DNA from: an uncultured bacterium
Lineage (GTDB): Bacteria > Bacteroidota > Bacteroidia > Bacteroidales > Bacteroidaceae
Length of the DNA: 55,367 bases
Reading direction: 5' to 3'
NCBI GenBank assembly: GCA_945869305.1
Contig: CAMBOH010000004.1
Location: 1 to 55,367 of the forward strand
In this document: positions 24,924 through 33,412 of the stretch, one piece after another
Numbering within the stretch: position 1 is the first letter of the stretch
Layout: each line of letters starts with the position of its first letter
Translations under genes and position numbers: made by a program
The notes under the pieces: generated by a model
What the model was told of the DNA's origin: nothing
Seen by the model: only the letters and a program-made list of their open reading frames with translations
Database searches by the model: none

Positions 24924-26447
24924 CTATTGATGCTGTTCGCGATACAGGTCGTTCACGGTCTTCACGGGATTGAACGTCGAGAGGGGCACTTCGACAAACA
25001 CCGTGCTCCAGTTGCTCATGGCTCCGTTCCAGAGTCCGGGCAGTTCGAGTGCCTTGAGTTCCTTGCCGTCCTTGCTCTTGTGGGAGATGAAGCCGGTCTG
25101 CGGGTCAACGAAGTCGGGCAGGTTGAAGGCTCGTCCCTGATAGTCCTTCACGGCACAGACAAGGTCAACGGGGTTGAAGTGCGTGCCCTTCTCGAACATG
25201 GCTTTCTTTTCGGGGTCGGCCATGTCGATCTGTGAGCTTTCCAGAATCTGGAGCGAGATGGTTCCGTCGGGGTTGTAGGCCAGGAAGGGGCCTCCGCCCG
25301 GTTCGCCCACGTTGCGCACCATGCCACACACGCGCATGGGGCGGTTCAGCTTCTTGCGCAGGTAGATGGCCAGCTCCGTGTCCTCCAGCATCTTGGTGTC
25401 GGGGTTCTTGGTGCAGAGGTCCTTCTGTACGAATTGCAGCATTTCGCGCAGGTCGTCCATCGAGTACTTTCCGCTGTCGAGCTTGCGCAGGTAGCCGAAG
25501 GCCTTCTGTTGCAGCGTGACCAGCACGCCGGCCAGCAGCTGCTTGTAGCGCACGGTGTCGTCCTTGATGCGGTCGGGCACCACGTTGTCGATGTTCTTCA
25601 CGAAGACCACGTCGGCCTCAATGTCGTTGAGGTTCTCAATCAGTGCGCCGTGGCCGCCAGGGCGGAACAGCAGGGAGCCGTCGGCCTTGCGGAAGGGCGT
25701 GTTGTCGGCGTTGGCAGCCACCGTGTCGGTGCTGGGCTTCTGTTCGGAGAAGCTCACGTTGTAGCGAACGCCGTACTTCTGCTCGTAGGCCGGCACTACT
25801 TCGGCCACGAGCTTTTCGAACAGGGCGCGGTGCTCGGGTGAAACGGTGAAGTGGACGTTGACGCAACCGTCGTTCTGACGGGCGTAGAGCGCGCCTTCGA
25901 CGAGGTGCTCTTCGAGCGGGGTGCGCGTTTCAGCCTCATAGCGGTGGAACTTGAGCAGGCCCTTGGGCAGGGCACCGTAGTTCAGGCCGTCGGCATCGAG
26001 CATGGCGCGAACCACAGTCTTGTATTGTCCTTCAGACAGCAGCGTGTCGATGTCCTTGCCGTGCAGCCGCTGGCAGGCAGCGTTGAGGTCGGCATAGAAG
26101 GCGGCGTCGTGAATCCGGGCAAAGAAGGTCTGCTCGAAGCTGGTGGTCGGCACGTCATAGGGAGCGTCGGCAAAGGCGAACATGTCCTTGAACATGCGGC
26201 TGGCCGCACCCGATGCAGGCACGAACTTCACCACCTTGTGGGCCGCGTCTGCGGTGTAGGCCTTCCAGGCTGCCAGGTAGTTGGCCTCGGCCTCGGCGGC
26301 GGGCACCAGGATGCCTTTTTCCACACTGGCGGCTCCGGCCAGCTTCAGGAAGGGGAAACCCTGGACAAAGCATGCTAACTGTGCGTTCAGCTTCTCTTCG
26401 CTGATGCCCTTGCGGTTCAGCAAAATCTTGTCGTTTTCTGTGATCAT
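24924..26447 (-). CDS. DUF4301 family protein
   Basis: A 507-residue cytoplasmic protein starting at the ATG at 26447 (MITENDKILLNRKGIS); an upstream extension in the same frame crosses the promoter and is rejected. The segment VKFVPASGAASRMFKDMF near residue 65 looks like a nucleotide-sugar pyrophosphorylase loop (compare GxGxRM), and GHGALIENLNDIEADVVFVKNIDNVVP around 260-290 resembles the metal site of nucleotidyltransferases. This is similarity by eye only; the DUF4301 reaction is unknown to me. It is a monocistronic leftward gene with a structured leader. Confidence 0.8.
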   Translation of the reverse strand: MITENDKILLNRKGISEEKLNAQLACFVQGFPFLKLAGAASVEKGILVPAAEAEANYLAAWKAYTADAAHKVVKFVPASGAASRMFKDMFAFADAPYDVPTTSFEQTFFARIHDAAFYADLNAACQRLHGKDIDTLLSEGQYKTVVRAMLDADGLNYGALPKGLLKFHRYEAETRTPLEEHLVEGALYARQNDGCVNVHFTVSPEHRALFEKLVAEVVPAYEQKYGVRYNVSFSEQKPSTDTVAANADNTPFRKADGSLLFRPGGHGALIENLNDIEADVVFVKNIDNVVPDRIKDDTVRYKQLLAGVLVTLQQKAFGYLRKLDSGKYSMDDLREMLQFVQKDLCTKNPDTKMLEDTELAIYLRKKLNRPMRVCGMVRNVGEPGGGPFLAYNPDGTISLQILESSQIDMADPEKKAMFEKGTHFNPVDLVCAVKDYQGRAFNLPDFVDPQTGFISHKSKDGKELKALELPGLWNGAMSNWSTVFVEVPLSTFNPVKTVNDLYREQHQ

Positions 26448-26519
26448 GGATATAGGAGATAAAGGGTTGTAGAGACAGGCTGGGCCGGCAGCATGGCCTG
26501 CGGGTCCTGCTGGACGGCG

Positions 26520-26551
26520 GGCCGCCGCACCGGGTGCGGACTGTGGCGGCC
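26520..26551 (-). promoter_or_regulatory. Structured 5' leader of the DUF4301 gene
   Basis: Between the -7 box and the start codon are about 158 bases that are much more GC-rich than the surroundings. GGCCGCC (26520-26526) and GGCGGCC (26545-26551) enclose an inner CCGCAC/GTGCGG stem. It could be a regulatory RNA structure; no known riboswitch class was recognised. Confidence 0.4.
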
Positions 26552-26612
26552 GAAACTCAGGGCGGTGCGCACCTCGCACGCGGCGGGTGCGGCGCAATGG
26601 CCCTGTTCCCTG

Positions 26613-26620
26613 CAAATGTA
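26613..26620 (-). promoter_or_regulatory. Probable -7 box of the DUF4301 gene
   Basis: TACATTTG read leftward fits the Bacteroidetes -7 element. No TTG at the right -33 distance. The start site would be near 26606. The rest of the divergent region, 26621-26843, shows no gene. Confidence 0.5.
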
Positions 26621-26843
26621 GACATATATCCCGATTCGCGTGACCGTGTTTCCGATAAAAATGTGCTGTTGAAGTCAAAATAGGACAATATTGGACGAAA
26701 ATGCGCACAGATGCGAAAAAGAACAGATTTGGCGAGAAAAGAAAGAGTAAGTCCTGGCCCAAGTTTGGCAACTTTGCATGTCGTGAGCCGGCCTGCGCCG
26801 GAGCGCGGCTTCTTCTGTAAAGGAATCCATAACGACAACAATC

Positions 26844-27863
26844 ATGAACGGCAAGCTATGTGCAGTGATGCTCAGCCTCTTGCCCTTGCAGCAAGTCAGG
26901 CCCGAGTGTCCGCTTCGGGTGCAGCCACCTGTTGCCGCCCCGGCCTCGTGTGGAACGGCAGCCACGATAGAGGGGCGGTTCGTACCCTTCAGGTACGGCC
27001 ACTTCGACACCTGGGTGGTGCGCCACATCAAGGAGTCGGCCGTCATTGGCGGCAACCAGAAGACCCTCTATGAGATAGGCCCTTCGATGACCTTGGAGGG
27101 TAGCACCCCCTACACCAACCAGGGCGGTTCGCCGTGGGCCACCTCGAATGTACTGGCCCGCGTGTCGGGCATCACGAAGACCAACAATTCTGTATATCGC
27201 GACACCCACGGCAAGGGCTATTGCGTGAAGATGACCACCCACATCGAGCAGGTGACGGTGCTCGGCGTGGTCAACATTCGCGTGCTGGCCGCCGGCTCCA
27301 TCTTTCTGGGCGACATGAAGGAACCCATCACCAGCACCAAGGACGCTGAGAAGGCCGTGAACTGGGGCGTGCCCTTCAAGGACAGGCCCAAGGCCCTGCG
27401 CTACGACTACCGCGTGGCACTGAGCGGAGAGCCGAACCGCGTGAAGCAAACAGGCTTCGGAAGCAAACAGACGGTCAGCGGCCGCGACAAGGCCATCACC
27501 GTGCTCTACCTGCAAAAGCGCACCGAGGATGCCAAGGGACAAATCACCGCCAAGCGCGTGGGCACCTGTGTGGTCACTTACGGCCAGTCGACCAAGGGCT
27601 GGGTGGAAGGGGCTACCTATGAGATTCTCTATGGCGACATACGCAACCATCCCGGCTACGATGCCACGCACATGGGGCTGCGTACGTGTGACTATGCCCG
27701 CAACAGCAAGGGCCAGAGTGTGCCGGTGCGCGAAACGGGCTGGGCTTCACCGACCGAAACGCCCACTCACCTCATCCTGCAATTCTCGTCGAGCCACGGT
27801 GGTGCCTATGTGGGCAGTCCGGGCAATACCTTCTGGGTGGACAATGCCGGGCTGGTGTACTAA
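26844..27863 (+). CDS. PCMD-domain protein (putative carbohydrate metabolism domain)
   Basis: A 339-residue protein. The N-terminus is short and only weakly hydrophobic (MNGKLCAVMLSLLPLQQV), so export is uncertain. From about residue 45 to the end it resembles the PCMD family of Bacteroidetes surface proteins: FDTWVVRHIKESAVIGGNQ, TLYEIGPSM, WATSNVLARVSGITKTN, KGYCVKMTTHI and, at the end, SSHGGAYVGSPGNTFWVDNAGLVY. PCMD proteins are commonly surface lipoproteins next to SusD-like genes, but no lipobox is seen here. It is 108 bases before the barrel gene on the same strand. Confidence 0.75.
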   Translation: MNGKLCAVMLSLLPLQQVRPECPLRVQPPVAAPASCGTAATIEGRFVPFRYGHFDTWVVRHIKESAVIGGNQKTLYEIGPSMTLEGSTPYTNQGGSPWATSNVLARVSGITKTNNSVYRDTHGKGYCVKMTTHIEQVTVLGVVNIRVLAAGSIFLGDMKEPITSTKDAEKAVNWGVPFKDRPKALRYDYRVALSGEPNRVKQTGFGSKQTVSGRDKAITVLYLQKRTEDAKGQITAKRVGTCVVTYGQSTKGWVEGATYEILYGDIRNHPGYDATHMGLRTCDYARNSKGQSVPVRETGWASPTETPTHLILQFSSSHGGAYVGSPGNTFWVDNAGLVY

Positions 27864-27971
27864 TGGCTCGCGACCATAGCCAGAGGCAATGAGGCTCAGG
27901 GCCATACGCACAGAGCGCCGTTCCGTGGCGCGCTGAGCCGTTCCCTTCTTCCTTACCTCCCTACCTTCTTC

Positions 27972-29162
27972 ATGAAACTCTTTACCTTTCTCCTCCTCTT
28001 TTTACTCCTCACCCTCCTCCTGCCCGCAGTCCCGGTACGGGCATGTGGGGTGGCTGTAGACGGCACGTGTGCCGACTCCGTAGCGGCTGACAGCCTGCCG
28101 CAGCCTCATGTGTCGTGGACGAAACGGCTGTTGGACTATTTCAACGATGCCAACAAGAACAAGCGGCACAAGAAGTTCGACTTCAGCGTGATCGGCGGTC
28201 CGCACTACAGCACCGACACCGAGCTGGGCGTGGGGCTGGTGGCAGCCGGACTTTACCGTACGGCACAGGCTGACAGTTTGCTCCCGCCTTCGAACGTGTC
28301 CCTCTACAGCGATGTGTCGACAGTGGGCTTCTATCTGTTGGGTATTCGGGGCAACCACCTCTTCCCGCAGGGCCGCTATCGGCTGGACTACACCTTGTTC
28401 TTCTTCTCCTTTCCCTCCAAGTTCTGGGGTATCGGCTATGCCATGGGCAACGACAAGCGAAACGAGAGCGACCTGAAACGGTGGCAGGCGAGGGTGAAAG
28501 CCTCCTTCCTGGTCCGTGTGGCCGACCATTTCTATATAGGTCCGACAGCTGAGTTCGACTATGTGACGGTGCGCGACATGGAGCGGCCCGAGCTGTTGCA
28601 GGGCATGGACCGCAGTGTCTGGAACGTGGGCGGCGGCGTGTCGATGGTCTACGACTCACGCGACGTGCTCACCAATCCGCACCGAGGAACTTATGTCGAG
28701 GTGGCACAGTCCTTCCGCCCGGCCTTTCTGGGCAACGACTATGCCTTCAGCACCACCGAGTTGCGTGTGAGCGGCTACCAGAAAGTCTGGAAGGGCGGTA
28801 TTCTGGCAGCCGACTTCCGCTCTACGCTCAACTTCGGAAATCCGTCGTGGGGCATGATGGCCCAGTTAGGCAACTCCATGTCGATGCGTGGCTATTACGA
28901 GGGCCGCTATCGCGACAAGTGCAAGGTCGAAAGCCAAGTAGAGCTGCGCCAGCATGTGTGGAAGCGGAACGGCATCACGCTGTGGGTCGGCGCAGGCACC
29001 GTGTTCGACAAGTTTAGTTCGCTGCGTGCCAAACACGTGCTGCCCAACTACGGCATAGGCTACCGCTGGGAGTTCAAGAAAGACGTGAACGTGCGCTTGG
29101 ACTACGGCTTCGGCAAGAGCGGTCAGTCCGGCTTTCTGTTCAACATCAACGAAGCATTCTGA
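27972..29162 (+). CDS. BamA/TamA family outer-membrane beta-barrel protein
   Basis: A 396-residue protein with a signal peptide (MKLFTFLLLFLLLTLLLPAVPVRA) and no room for POTRA domains. From about residue 68 it has the alternating strands of a 16-strand Omp85-type barrel (FDFSVIGGPHYSTDTELGVG, VYDSRDVLTNPHRGTYVEV, the last being the family's conserved NPxxG segment) and ends in phenylalanine (FLFNINEAF), as barrel substrates do. Short POTRA-less members are common in Bacteroidetes; the function is unknown. It lies 12 bases before the EptA-like gene, so the two are translated from one message. Confidence 0.85.
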   Translation: MKLFTFLLLFLLLTLLLPAVPVRACGVAVDGTCADSVAADSLPQPHVSWTKRLLDYFNDANKNKRHKKFDFSVIGGPHYSTDTELGVGLVAAGLYRTAQADSLLPPSNVSLYSDVSTVGFYLLGIRGNHLFPQGRYRLDYTLFFFSFPSKFWGIGYAMGNDKRNESDLKRWQARVKASFLVRVADHFYIGPTAEFDYVTVRDMERPELLQGMDRSVWNVGGGVSMVYDSRDVLTNPHRGTYVEVAQSFRPAFLGNDYAFSTTELRVSGYQKVWKGGILAADFRSTLNFGNPSWGMMAQLGNSMSMRGYYEGRYRDKCKVESQVELRQHVWKRNGITLWVGAGTVFDKFSSLRAKHVLPNYGIGYRWEFKKDVNVRLDYGFGKSGQSGFLFNINEAF

Positions 29163-29174
29163 TTCTCATCTCCG

Positions 29175-30794
29175 ATGAAGGAAAAAGTCCTGTACTTCTA
29201 TGCCGTGGCGGCCCTCCTGTTGCCCAACGTCGGCCTGTGCTTTACAGAAGGCATGGGCCTCTGGGCCTGTGTGGCCAATCTGGTCTTTCCCTTGGGACTG
29301 GCGGTATGTCTGCTTACGGTCTTCCGCAATCCCGGCAAGTCGGTGTGGATGGTCTTCCCCTTCGTGTTCCTTGCCGCCTTCCAGTTGGTGCTGCTCTACT
29401 TGTTCGGACAGGGCATCATATCGGTCGACATGTTCCTGAACGTGGTGACTTCCAACTCCGACGAAATCAGGGAACTGCTCGACAACTTGGTGCCGGCGGT
29501 GGGCAGCGTGTTTGTCATCTACCTGCCTTTGCTTGTTGCCGCCGTATGGGCATGGCATGGGCGGCACACGCTCACAGTCCTCTTCCTGCGACGGGCGCGA
29601 CAGGTAGGCGGTGTGTTGGTCGTTGCGGGTACGCTGTGTGTCGAGGTGGCCGTGCGTCGGGAGGGGTATTGCGTGAGCGAACAGCTCTATCCTGTCAACG
29701 TGTGTTACAATCTGGGACTGGCCCTGCAACGAGGCTATCAGCAGCTGCATTACGTCGAAGCTACGGCCGGCTATCGCTTCGAGGCCCGCAGCGAACACCC
29801 GGCTGACAGCACTGAGGTGTATGTATTGGTGATTGGCGAAACGGCCCGTGCCCACAACTTCGCGCTTTATGGCTACAGACGCGACACCAATCCGCGGTTG
29901 TCGCGGCAGGAGTCGTTGGTGGCGTTCAGCCGTGTCACCACGCAGTCGAATACCACTCACCGCAGTGTCCCCATGCTCCTGACAGCTGCCACGGCGACCG
30001 ACTACAACCGCCTGTATCATGAGAAAGGCATTCTGGCGGCATTCCGAGAGGCGGGTTTCCACACAGTTTTCCTGTCGAACCAGCGGCGCAACCATTCCAT
30101 CATTGACTTTCTGGGGATGCAGGCCGACGAGTGGGTCTTTCTGAAAGAACAGAAGGATGCCGCCGATACAGACCGGTCGGACGAAGGGCTGGTCGATGCG
30201 CTGGATTCGGTGCTGGCCCAAGGTCGCACGAAGGAGTTTGTGGTCTTGCACACCTACGGCTCGCACTTCAACTACCGCGAACGCTATAGCCGCGAGTGGG
30301 CTTTCTTTACCCCCGATGACCGTGCGGAGGCTGTTGCCGAAAACCGTAGCTGTCTGCTCAATGCCTACGACAACACGTTGCGTTTCACCGACCACCTGTT
30401 GCATCGCATCATCAGTCTGCTACAGGCGCGGGGAGGTTTGTCGGCCATGCTCTACACCAGCGATCATGGTGAAAACATCTTTGATGATGACGGCAGCCTC
30501 TTTCTTCATGCCGGCCAGAAGGCTTCGCGGTATGAGTTGCACGTGCCTCTTTTAGTGTGGACTTCTGACAGCTATAATGAACTGTTTCCGTCCGAGGTCC
30601 AGGCGTTGCAGGCCAATAGGGAACGGCAGGTTGAGAGCAGTGTGTCCACCTTCCACACCCTGCTGCAACTGGGCGGGGTACATACACCAGTCCGAGCAGA
30701 TTCGCTCTCGTTGGCCAGCGGTTCTTTTGAGGAGCGTCCGCGCAGTTATGTGAACGACCGCAACGAGGCCTTGCCGATCGATGTGGAGCTGTAG
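29175..30794 (+). CDS. Phosphoethanolamine transferase-like enzyme (EptA/sulfatase fold)
   Basis: A 539-residue inner-membrane enzyme. About five helices fill residues 1-160, then a periplasmic sulfatase-fold domain from about 215 to 520. VYVLVIGETARAHNFALYGY contains the metal-binding glutamate. TQSNTTHRSVPMLL carries the threonine that takes the phosphoethanolamine in EptA enzymes. Further metal ligands lie in YTSDHGENIFDD and LFLHAGQ. Family members move phosphoethanolamine from phosphatidylethanolamine to lipid A or other glycans, which fits the phosphoethanolamine-bearing lipid A of Bacteroidales. It follows the barrel gene by 12 bases. The exact acceptor is not known. Confidence 0.85.
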   Translation: MKEKVLYFYAVAALLLPNVGLCFTEGMGLWACVANLVFPLGLAVCLLTVFRNPGKSVWMVFPFVFLAAFQLVLLYLFGQGIISVDMFLNVVTSNSDEIRELLDNLVPAVGSVFVIYLPLLVAAVWAWHGRHTLTVLFLRRARQVGGVLVVAGTLCVEVAVRREGYCVSEQLYPVNVCYNLGLALQRGYQQLHYVEATAGYRFEARSEHPADSTEVYVLVIGETARAHNFALYGYRRDTNPRLSRQESLVAFSRVTTQSNTTHRSVPMLLTAATATDYNRLYHEKGILAAFREAGFHTVFLSNQRRNHSIIDFLGMQADEWVFLKEQKDAADTDRSDEGLVDALDSVLAQGRTKEFVVLHTYGSHFNYRERYSREWAFFTPDDRAEAVAENRSCLLNAYDNTLRFTDHLLHRIISLLQARGGLSAMLYTSDHGENIFDDDGSLFLHAGQKASRYELHVPLLVWTSDSYNELFPSEVQALQANRERQVESSVSTFHTLLQLGGVHTPVRADSLSLASGSFEERPRSYVNDRNEALPIDVEL

Positions 30795-30832
30795 GGTGGG
30801 GCTGTGTGCGGTTTGTGGGTTTGAAGCACATG

Positions 30833-30959
30833 GAAGCGGGCGCAGTCCCAACAGACAGAGCGGGTTTTCCAACTGGCGACAAGTTGCTTCAGCATGGGTG
30901 GTAGCTGTGCTTGTCGTGTATGGAAAACCCGCTCTGCCTGTTGAGGCTGCGCCCGCTTC
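30833..30959. repeat. Long inverted repeat between convergent genes
   Basis: Two 39-base arms (30833-30871 and 30921-30959) are reverse complements with three mismatches, separated by 49 bases. They lie between the EptA-like and glsB genes. The structure is much longer than a normal terminator and lacks a T run. Confidence 0.85.
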
Positions 30960-31052
30960 GGGGTGTATGCCCCGTCAGTGCAAGGCAGCAAGCATATCGG
31001 CATCATGTCCGCACGGGCCGTTTCAGCGATGTGCGGCTTGGCCTTGGAGCTG

Positions 31053-32030
31053 TCAGTTTTTCTTCTTGAACAGTTCGGTGAAGAGGTTCAGGCTGTCGGG
31101 ATGCTCTTCGACAAAAGAGTCAATGTGGCGCATCCGTTTTTGTTCCAGAATCTCGTCGACTGCAATCAGAATGCCCGTTTCTTCCACTTCGCCAAACTCA
31201 TGGTTCACGGCTGTGCCGAACATGCGCATGGTGGGACTGAGTCCCATGTAGGCGTTCACCAGGGGCGGAATGTTGTAGCCGCGCTTGCGTACCTCGGTGT
31301 TGAGCGTGCGGTAGTCCTGCTTGAAGTCGTCGTTCACAAAGAGCTGTCGGAGCTCCTCCTCGGGTGTTTCGATGTGGAGGGGGCACATGGGCACGACCAG
31401 CTTGTCGGGGTCGCCGAAGTGCTTGTTGAGGAAGAAGAGGATCATGTCGCGCGCCTGGCGGTTGAACGACGGGTACATGGTCATCTTTCCGAAGAAGTAC
31501 TTGAGGTTGGGTATGACCACCGTGAGCGCACCCAGTCCGTCCCACAGGTTGTCGAGGGCGAAGATGCCCTTGCTCAGTGCGCGGGTGCTTTGATATTCAA
31601 GTGTGACGAACGAGCGGCCCAGTTCCACCGTGTCGGACAGATAGGTGTGCATGAACTCCTCGGAGAAGTGGAACATGTGGGCAGTGGCCAGACTGGGCTG
31701 TCCGTCAGCATTGAGGGAGATTTCGTTGCCCGGCAGGAAGCGGTAGCCACCCAGAATCTGCTCCTCTTCGGGGTCCCACACGATGAGCTGGTAATAGGGA
31801 TGCTCGCAGGTGTCGAACTCATCCCAGTCGAGTTCCATGCCCGTGCCGCCTCCAGCAGCTCTGAAGGCAATCTCCCTGAGGCGTCCGATTTCGCGCAGCA
31901 CGTTGGGGGCCTGCTGGTAGGTGACGACGTATATTTCATTGCCGGCTTTGTTGGTGGCACGCAGTCGCCTGTCGGGTGTCAGCTCGGCTTGCAGAAGTTT
32001 CTTGTCAACGGGGGGGATGATAGCTTGCAT
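31053..32030 (-). CDS. glsB: GNAT-fold N-acyltransferase, GlsB/OlsB type
   Basis: A 325-residue cytoplasmic or membrane-associated protein of the hemolysin-like acyltransferase family (OlsB, GlsB). FRAAGGGTGMELDWDEFDTCEHPYYQLIV near residues 57-85 is a hallmark, followed by ILGGYRFLPG, LSDTVELGRSFV and FGKMTMYPSFN. In Bacteroides the GlsB homologue adds a 3-hydroxy fatty acid to glycine, the first step to the glycine lipids. The GlsA-like O-acyltransferase gene lies 124 bases upstream on the same strand, which supports this role. Confidence 0.78.
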   Translation of the reverse strand: MQAIIPPVDKKLLQAELTPDRRLRATNKAGNEIYVVTYQQAPNVLREIGRLREIAFRAAGGGTGMELDWDEFDTCEHPYYQLIVWDPEEEQILGGYRFLPGNEISLNADGQPSLATAHMFHFSEEFMHTYLSDTVELGRSFVTLEYQSTRALSKGIFALDNLWDGLGALTVVIPNLKYFFGKMTMYPSFNRQARDMILFFLNKHFGDPDKLVVPMCPLHIETPEEELRQLFVNDDFKQDYRTLNTEVRKRGYNIPPLVNAYMGLSPTMRMFGTAVNHEFGEVEETGILIAVDEILEQKRMRHIDSFVEEHPDSLNLFTELFKKKN

Positions 32031-32154
32031 CTGGTTTCAGACTAAGAAAAGTTGCGGATGGTTTGAAATATTGGCTTGGGAATGTGGGCCGCGGGCGTTC
32101 CTCCGGCGGTCTGTCGGCCTGCTGTGGGAGCGCGGCGGCTGGCGATGGGCGCGT

Positions 32155-32985
32155 TCAAGGGAGTTGGTAGACCTGCTCCTGTACCCATGCAGCCCATTCA
32201 GCGGGTTTGCGGCTGCGGTCGAAGGTCTGCCAGGGAATGGGCTTGCCGATGTGCAGGCTGAAGGTCTTGTGCCGGTTCTTGAAGGTCTCGTCGGCCAGAT
32301 AGAGCATGGCGATGTTGAACTTCAGGCCCAGGCGCTTGCCGAAGTTGGCCAGGTTGTAGAAGCGGTCTGAATTGCGCCCGCTGAAGTAGATGGGTACGAC
32401 ATCGCGCTGGGTCTCAACGCTTTTCGTGACAAACGTCTTGTTCCAGGGCAGGTCGCGTATGACACCCTGCTGGCGGCGCGAACAGAGTCCGGCGGGGAAC
32501 ATGATGATGTGGTTGTCACTGCCGAATGCTGCTTCGACCAGTCGCGGGAAGTCGCGGCTTTGCTTGCCGGTCTTGTTGATGGGCACGCAGAGGGGAGCCA
32601 GTCCGTGAAGGTTCATCAGCAGGTCGTTCACCAGATAGCGTATGCGTCCGTCATAACGGTGCCCCAGCACTTGGCCGATGGCTATGCCGTCGGGTCCGCC
32701 CAATGGATGGTTGCTGACAAAGGTGAAACGCTTGCCGTCGGCATCATCGGGCAGGTTTTCCATACCGTGAATGTCGAGCGTGACATCGAGAAACTCCATG
32801 ACTGCATCCAACCAGGGAACCCCTTGCTTGTTGCCGGCACTTTCCAGAAATCCGTTCACCTCGTCTTGATGCGCAATGCCTTTCAGCCAAGTACGTACAA
32901 ATCCCGGTACAAAGCGGGCCTTGCTGCCTGCCTTGTTGTCCAGAATCTGGTCAATGTCTATTTTAAAGAAGGTGTTGTTGCCCAT
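32155..32985 (-). CDS. glsA: Lysophospholipid-type O-acyltransferase, GlsA-like
   Basis: A 276-residue PlsC-superfamily enzyme starting at the ATG at 32985 (MGNNTFFKIDIDQILDN); the frame upstream runs through the promoter. The catalytic HX4D motif is NHPLGGPD near residue 92. The acyl-acceptor segment is IIMFPAGLCSRR near 160, corresponding to FPEGTR. In Bacteroides the GlsA homologue adds a second fatty acid to N-acyl glycine to give the diacyl glycine (and further serine-glycine) lipids. The pairing with glsB downstream fits. General lysophosphatidic acid acylation is the alternative. Confidence 0.75.
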   Translation of the reverse strand: MGNNTFFKIDIDQILDNKAGSKARFVPGFVRTWLKGIAHQDEVNGFLESAGNKQGVPWLDAVMEFLDVTLDIHGMENLPDDADGKRFTFVSNHPLGGPDGIAIGQVLGHRYDGRIRYLVNDLLMNLHGLAPLCVPINKTGKQSRDFPRLVEAAFGSDNHIIMFPAGLCSRRQQGVIRDLPWNKTFVTKSVETQRDVVPIYFSGRNSDRFYNLANFGKRLGLKFNIAMLYLADETFKNRHKTFSLHIGKPIPWQTFDRSRKPAEWAAWVQEQVYQLP

Positions 32986-33064
32986 GGGATTGCCTTGATG
33001 GGGTTGGTCCTTCCGATTGGCCTCCGGACACAGCGCAGGTTGCAATCGGTGATGAAATGTTGTG

Positions 33065-33072
33065 CAAATGTA
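33065..33072 (-). promoter_or_regulatory. Probable -7 box of glsA-glsB
   Basis: TACATTTG read leftward fits the Bacteroidetes -7 element, about 80 bases before the glsA start. A -33 TTG is not clear (ATG at the expected place). Confidence 0.5.
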
Positions 33073-33189
33073 CGAATTATTTCGGGCCGACATCAGCCTG
33101 CGGCTATTAAGTTTTTGTCTCTCTTGCCGCTTTGTGCACTTTCTGTCGTTTGCCTGCAGGTTGCCGGTCCAAAAGGCAGGGATGCTTTG

Positions 33190-33276
33190 GCAAACAGCAA
33201 TTGCCGGCAACGTCCCGGCAGTTGTCATGGTGTTCATGTTGGGATTGCGGGTAGGTTGCTGGCAATTGCTGTTTGC
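33190..33276. repeat. 22-bp inverted repeat between sigma factor gene and glsA
   Basis: GCAAACAGCAATTGCCGGCAAC (shown as arms 33190-33211) and its reverse complement at 33255-33276 match at 21 of 22 positions, with a 43-base spacer. Related TTGCCGG pieces occur just to the left and in the spacer. It lies downstream of the leftward sigma factor gene. No T run. Confidence 0.8.
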
Positions 33277-33412
33277 AGGCTCGCGTAACAGGGCTGCGGG
33301 CTGTCAGGAGCGTACCGGAAAGCGGCAAAGCATTTTCGGCAGATGCCTGTTTGTCATCGGTTGAGCCTGTCCTGGAGCGGGAGGGTCGGCTGTGGGCAGG
33401 CTGCGGACGGGG

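Noticed and set aside
26448-26771. Longer N-terminus for the DUF4301 protein
   Set aside because: The extra frame crosses the -7 box and GC-rich leader and has no family similarity.
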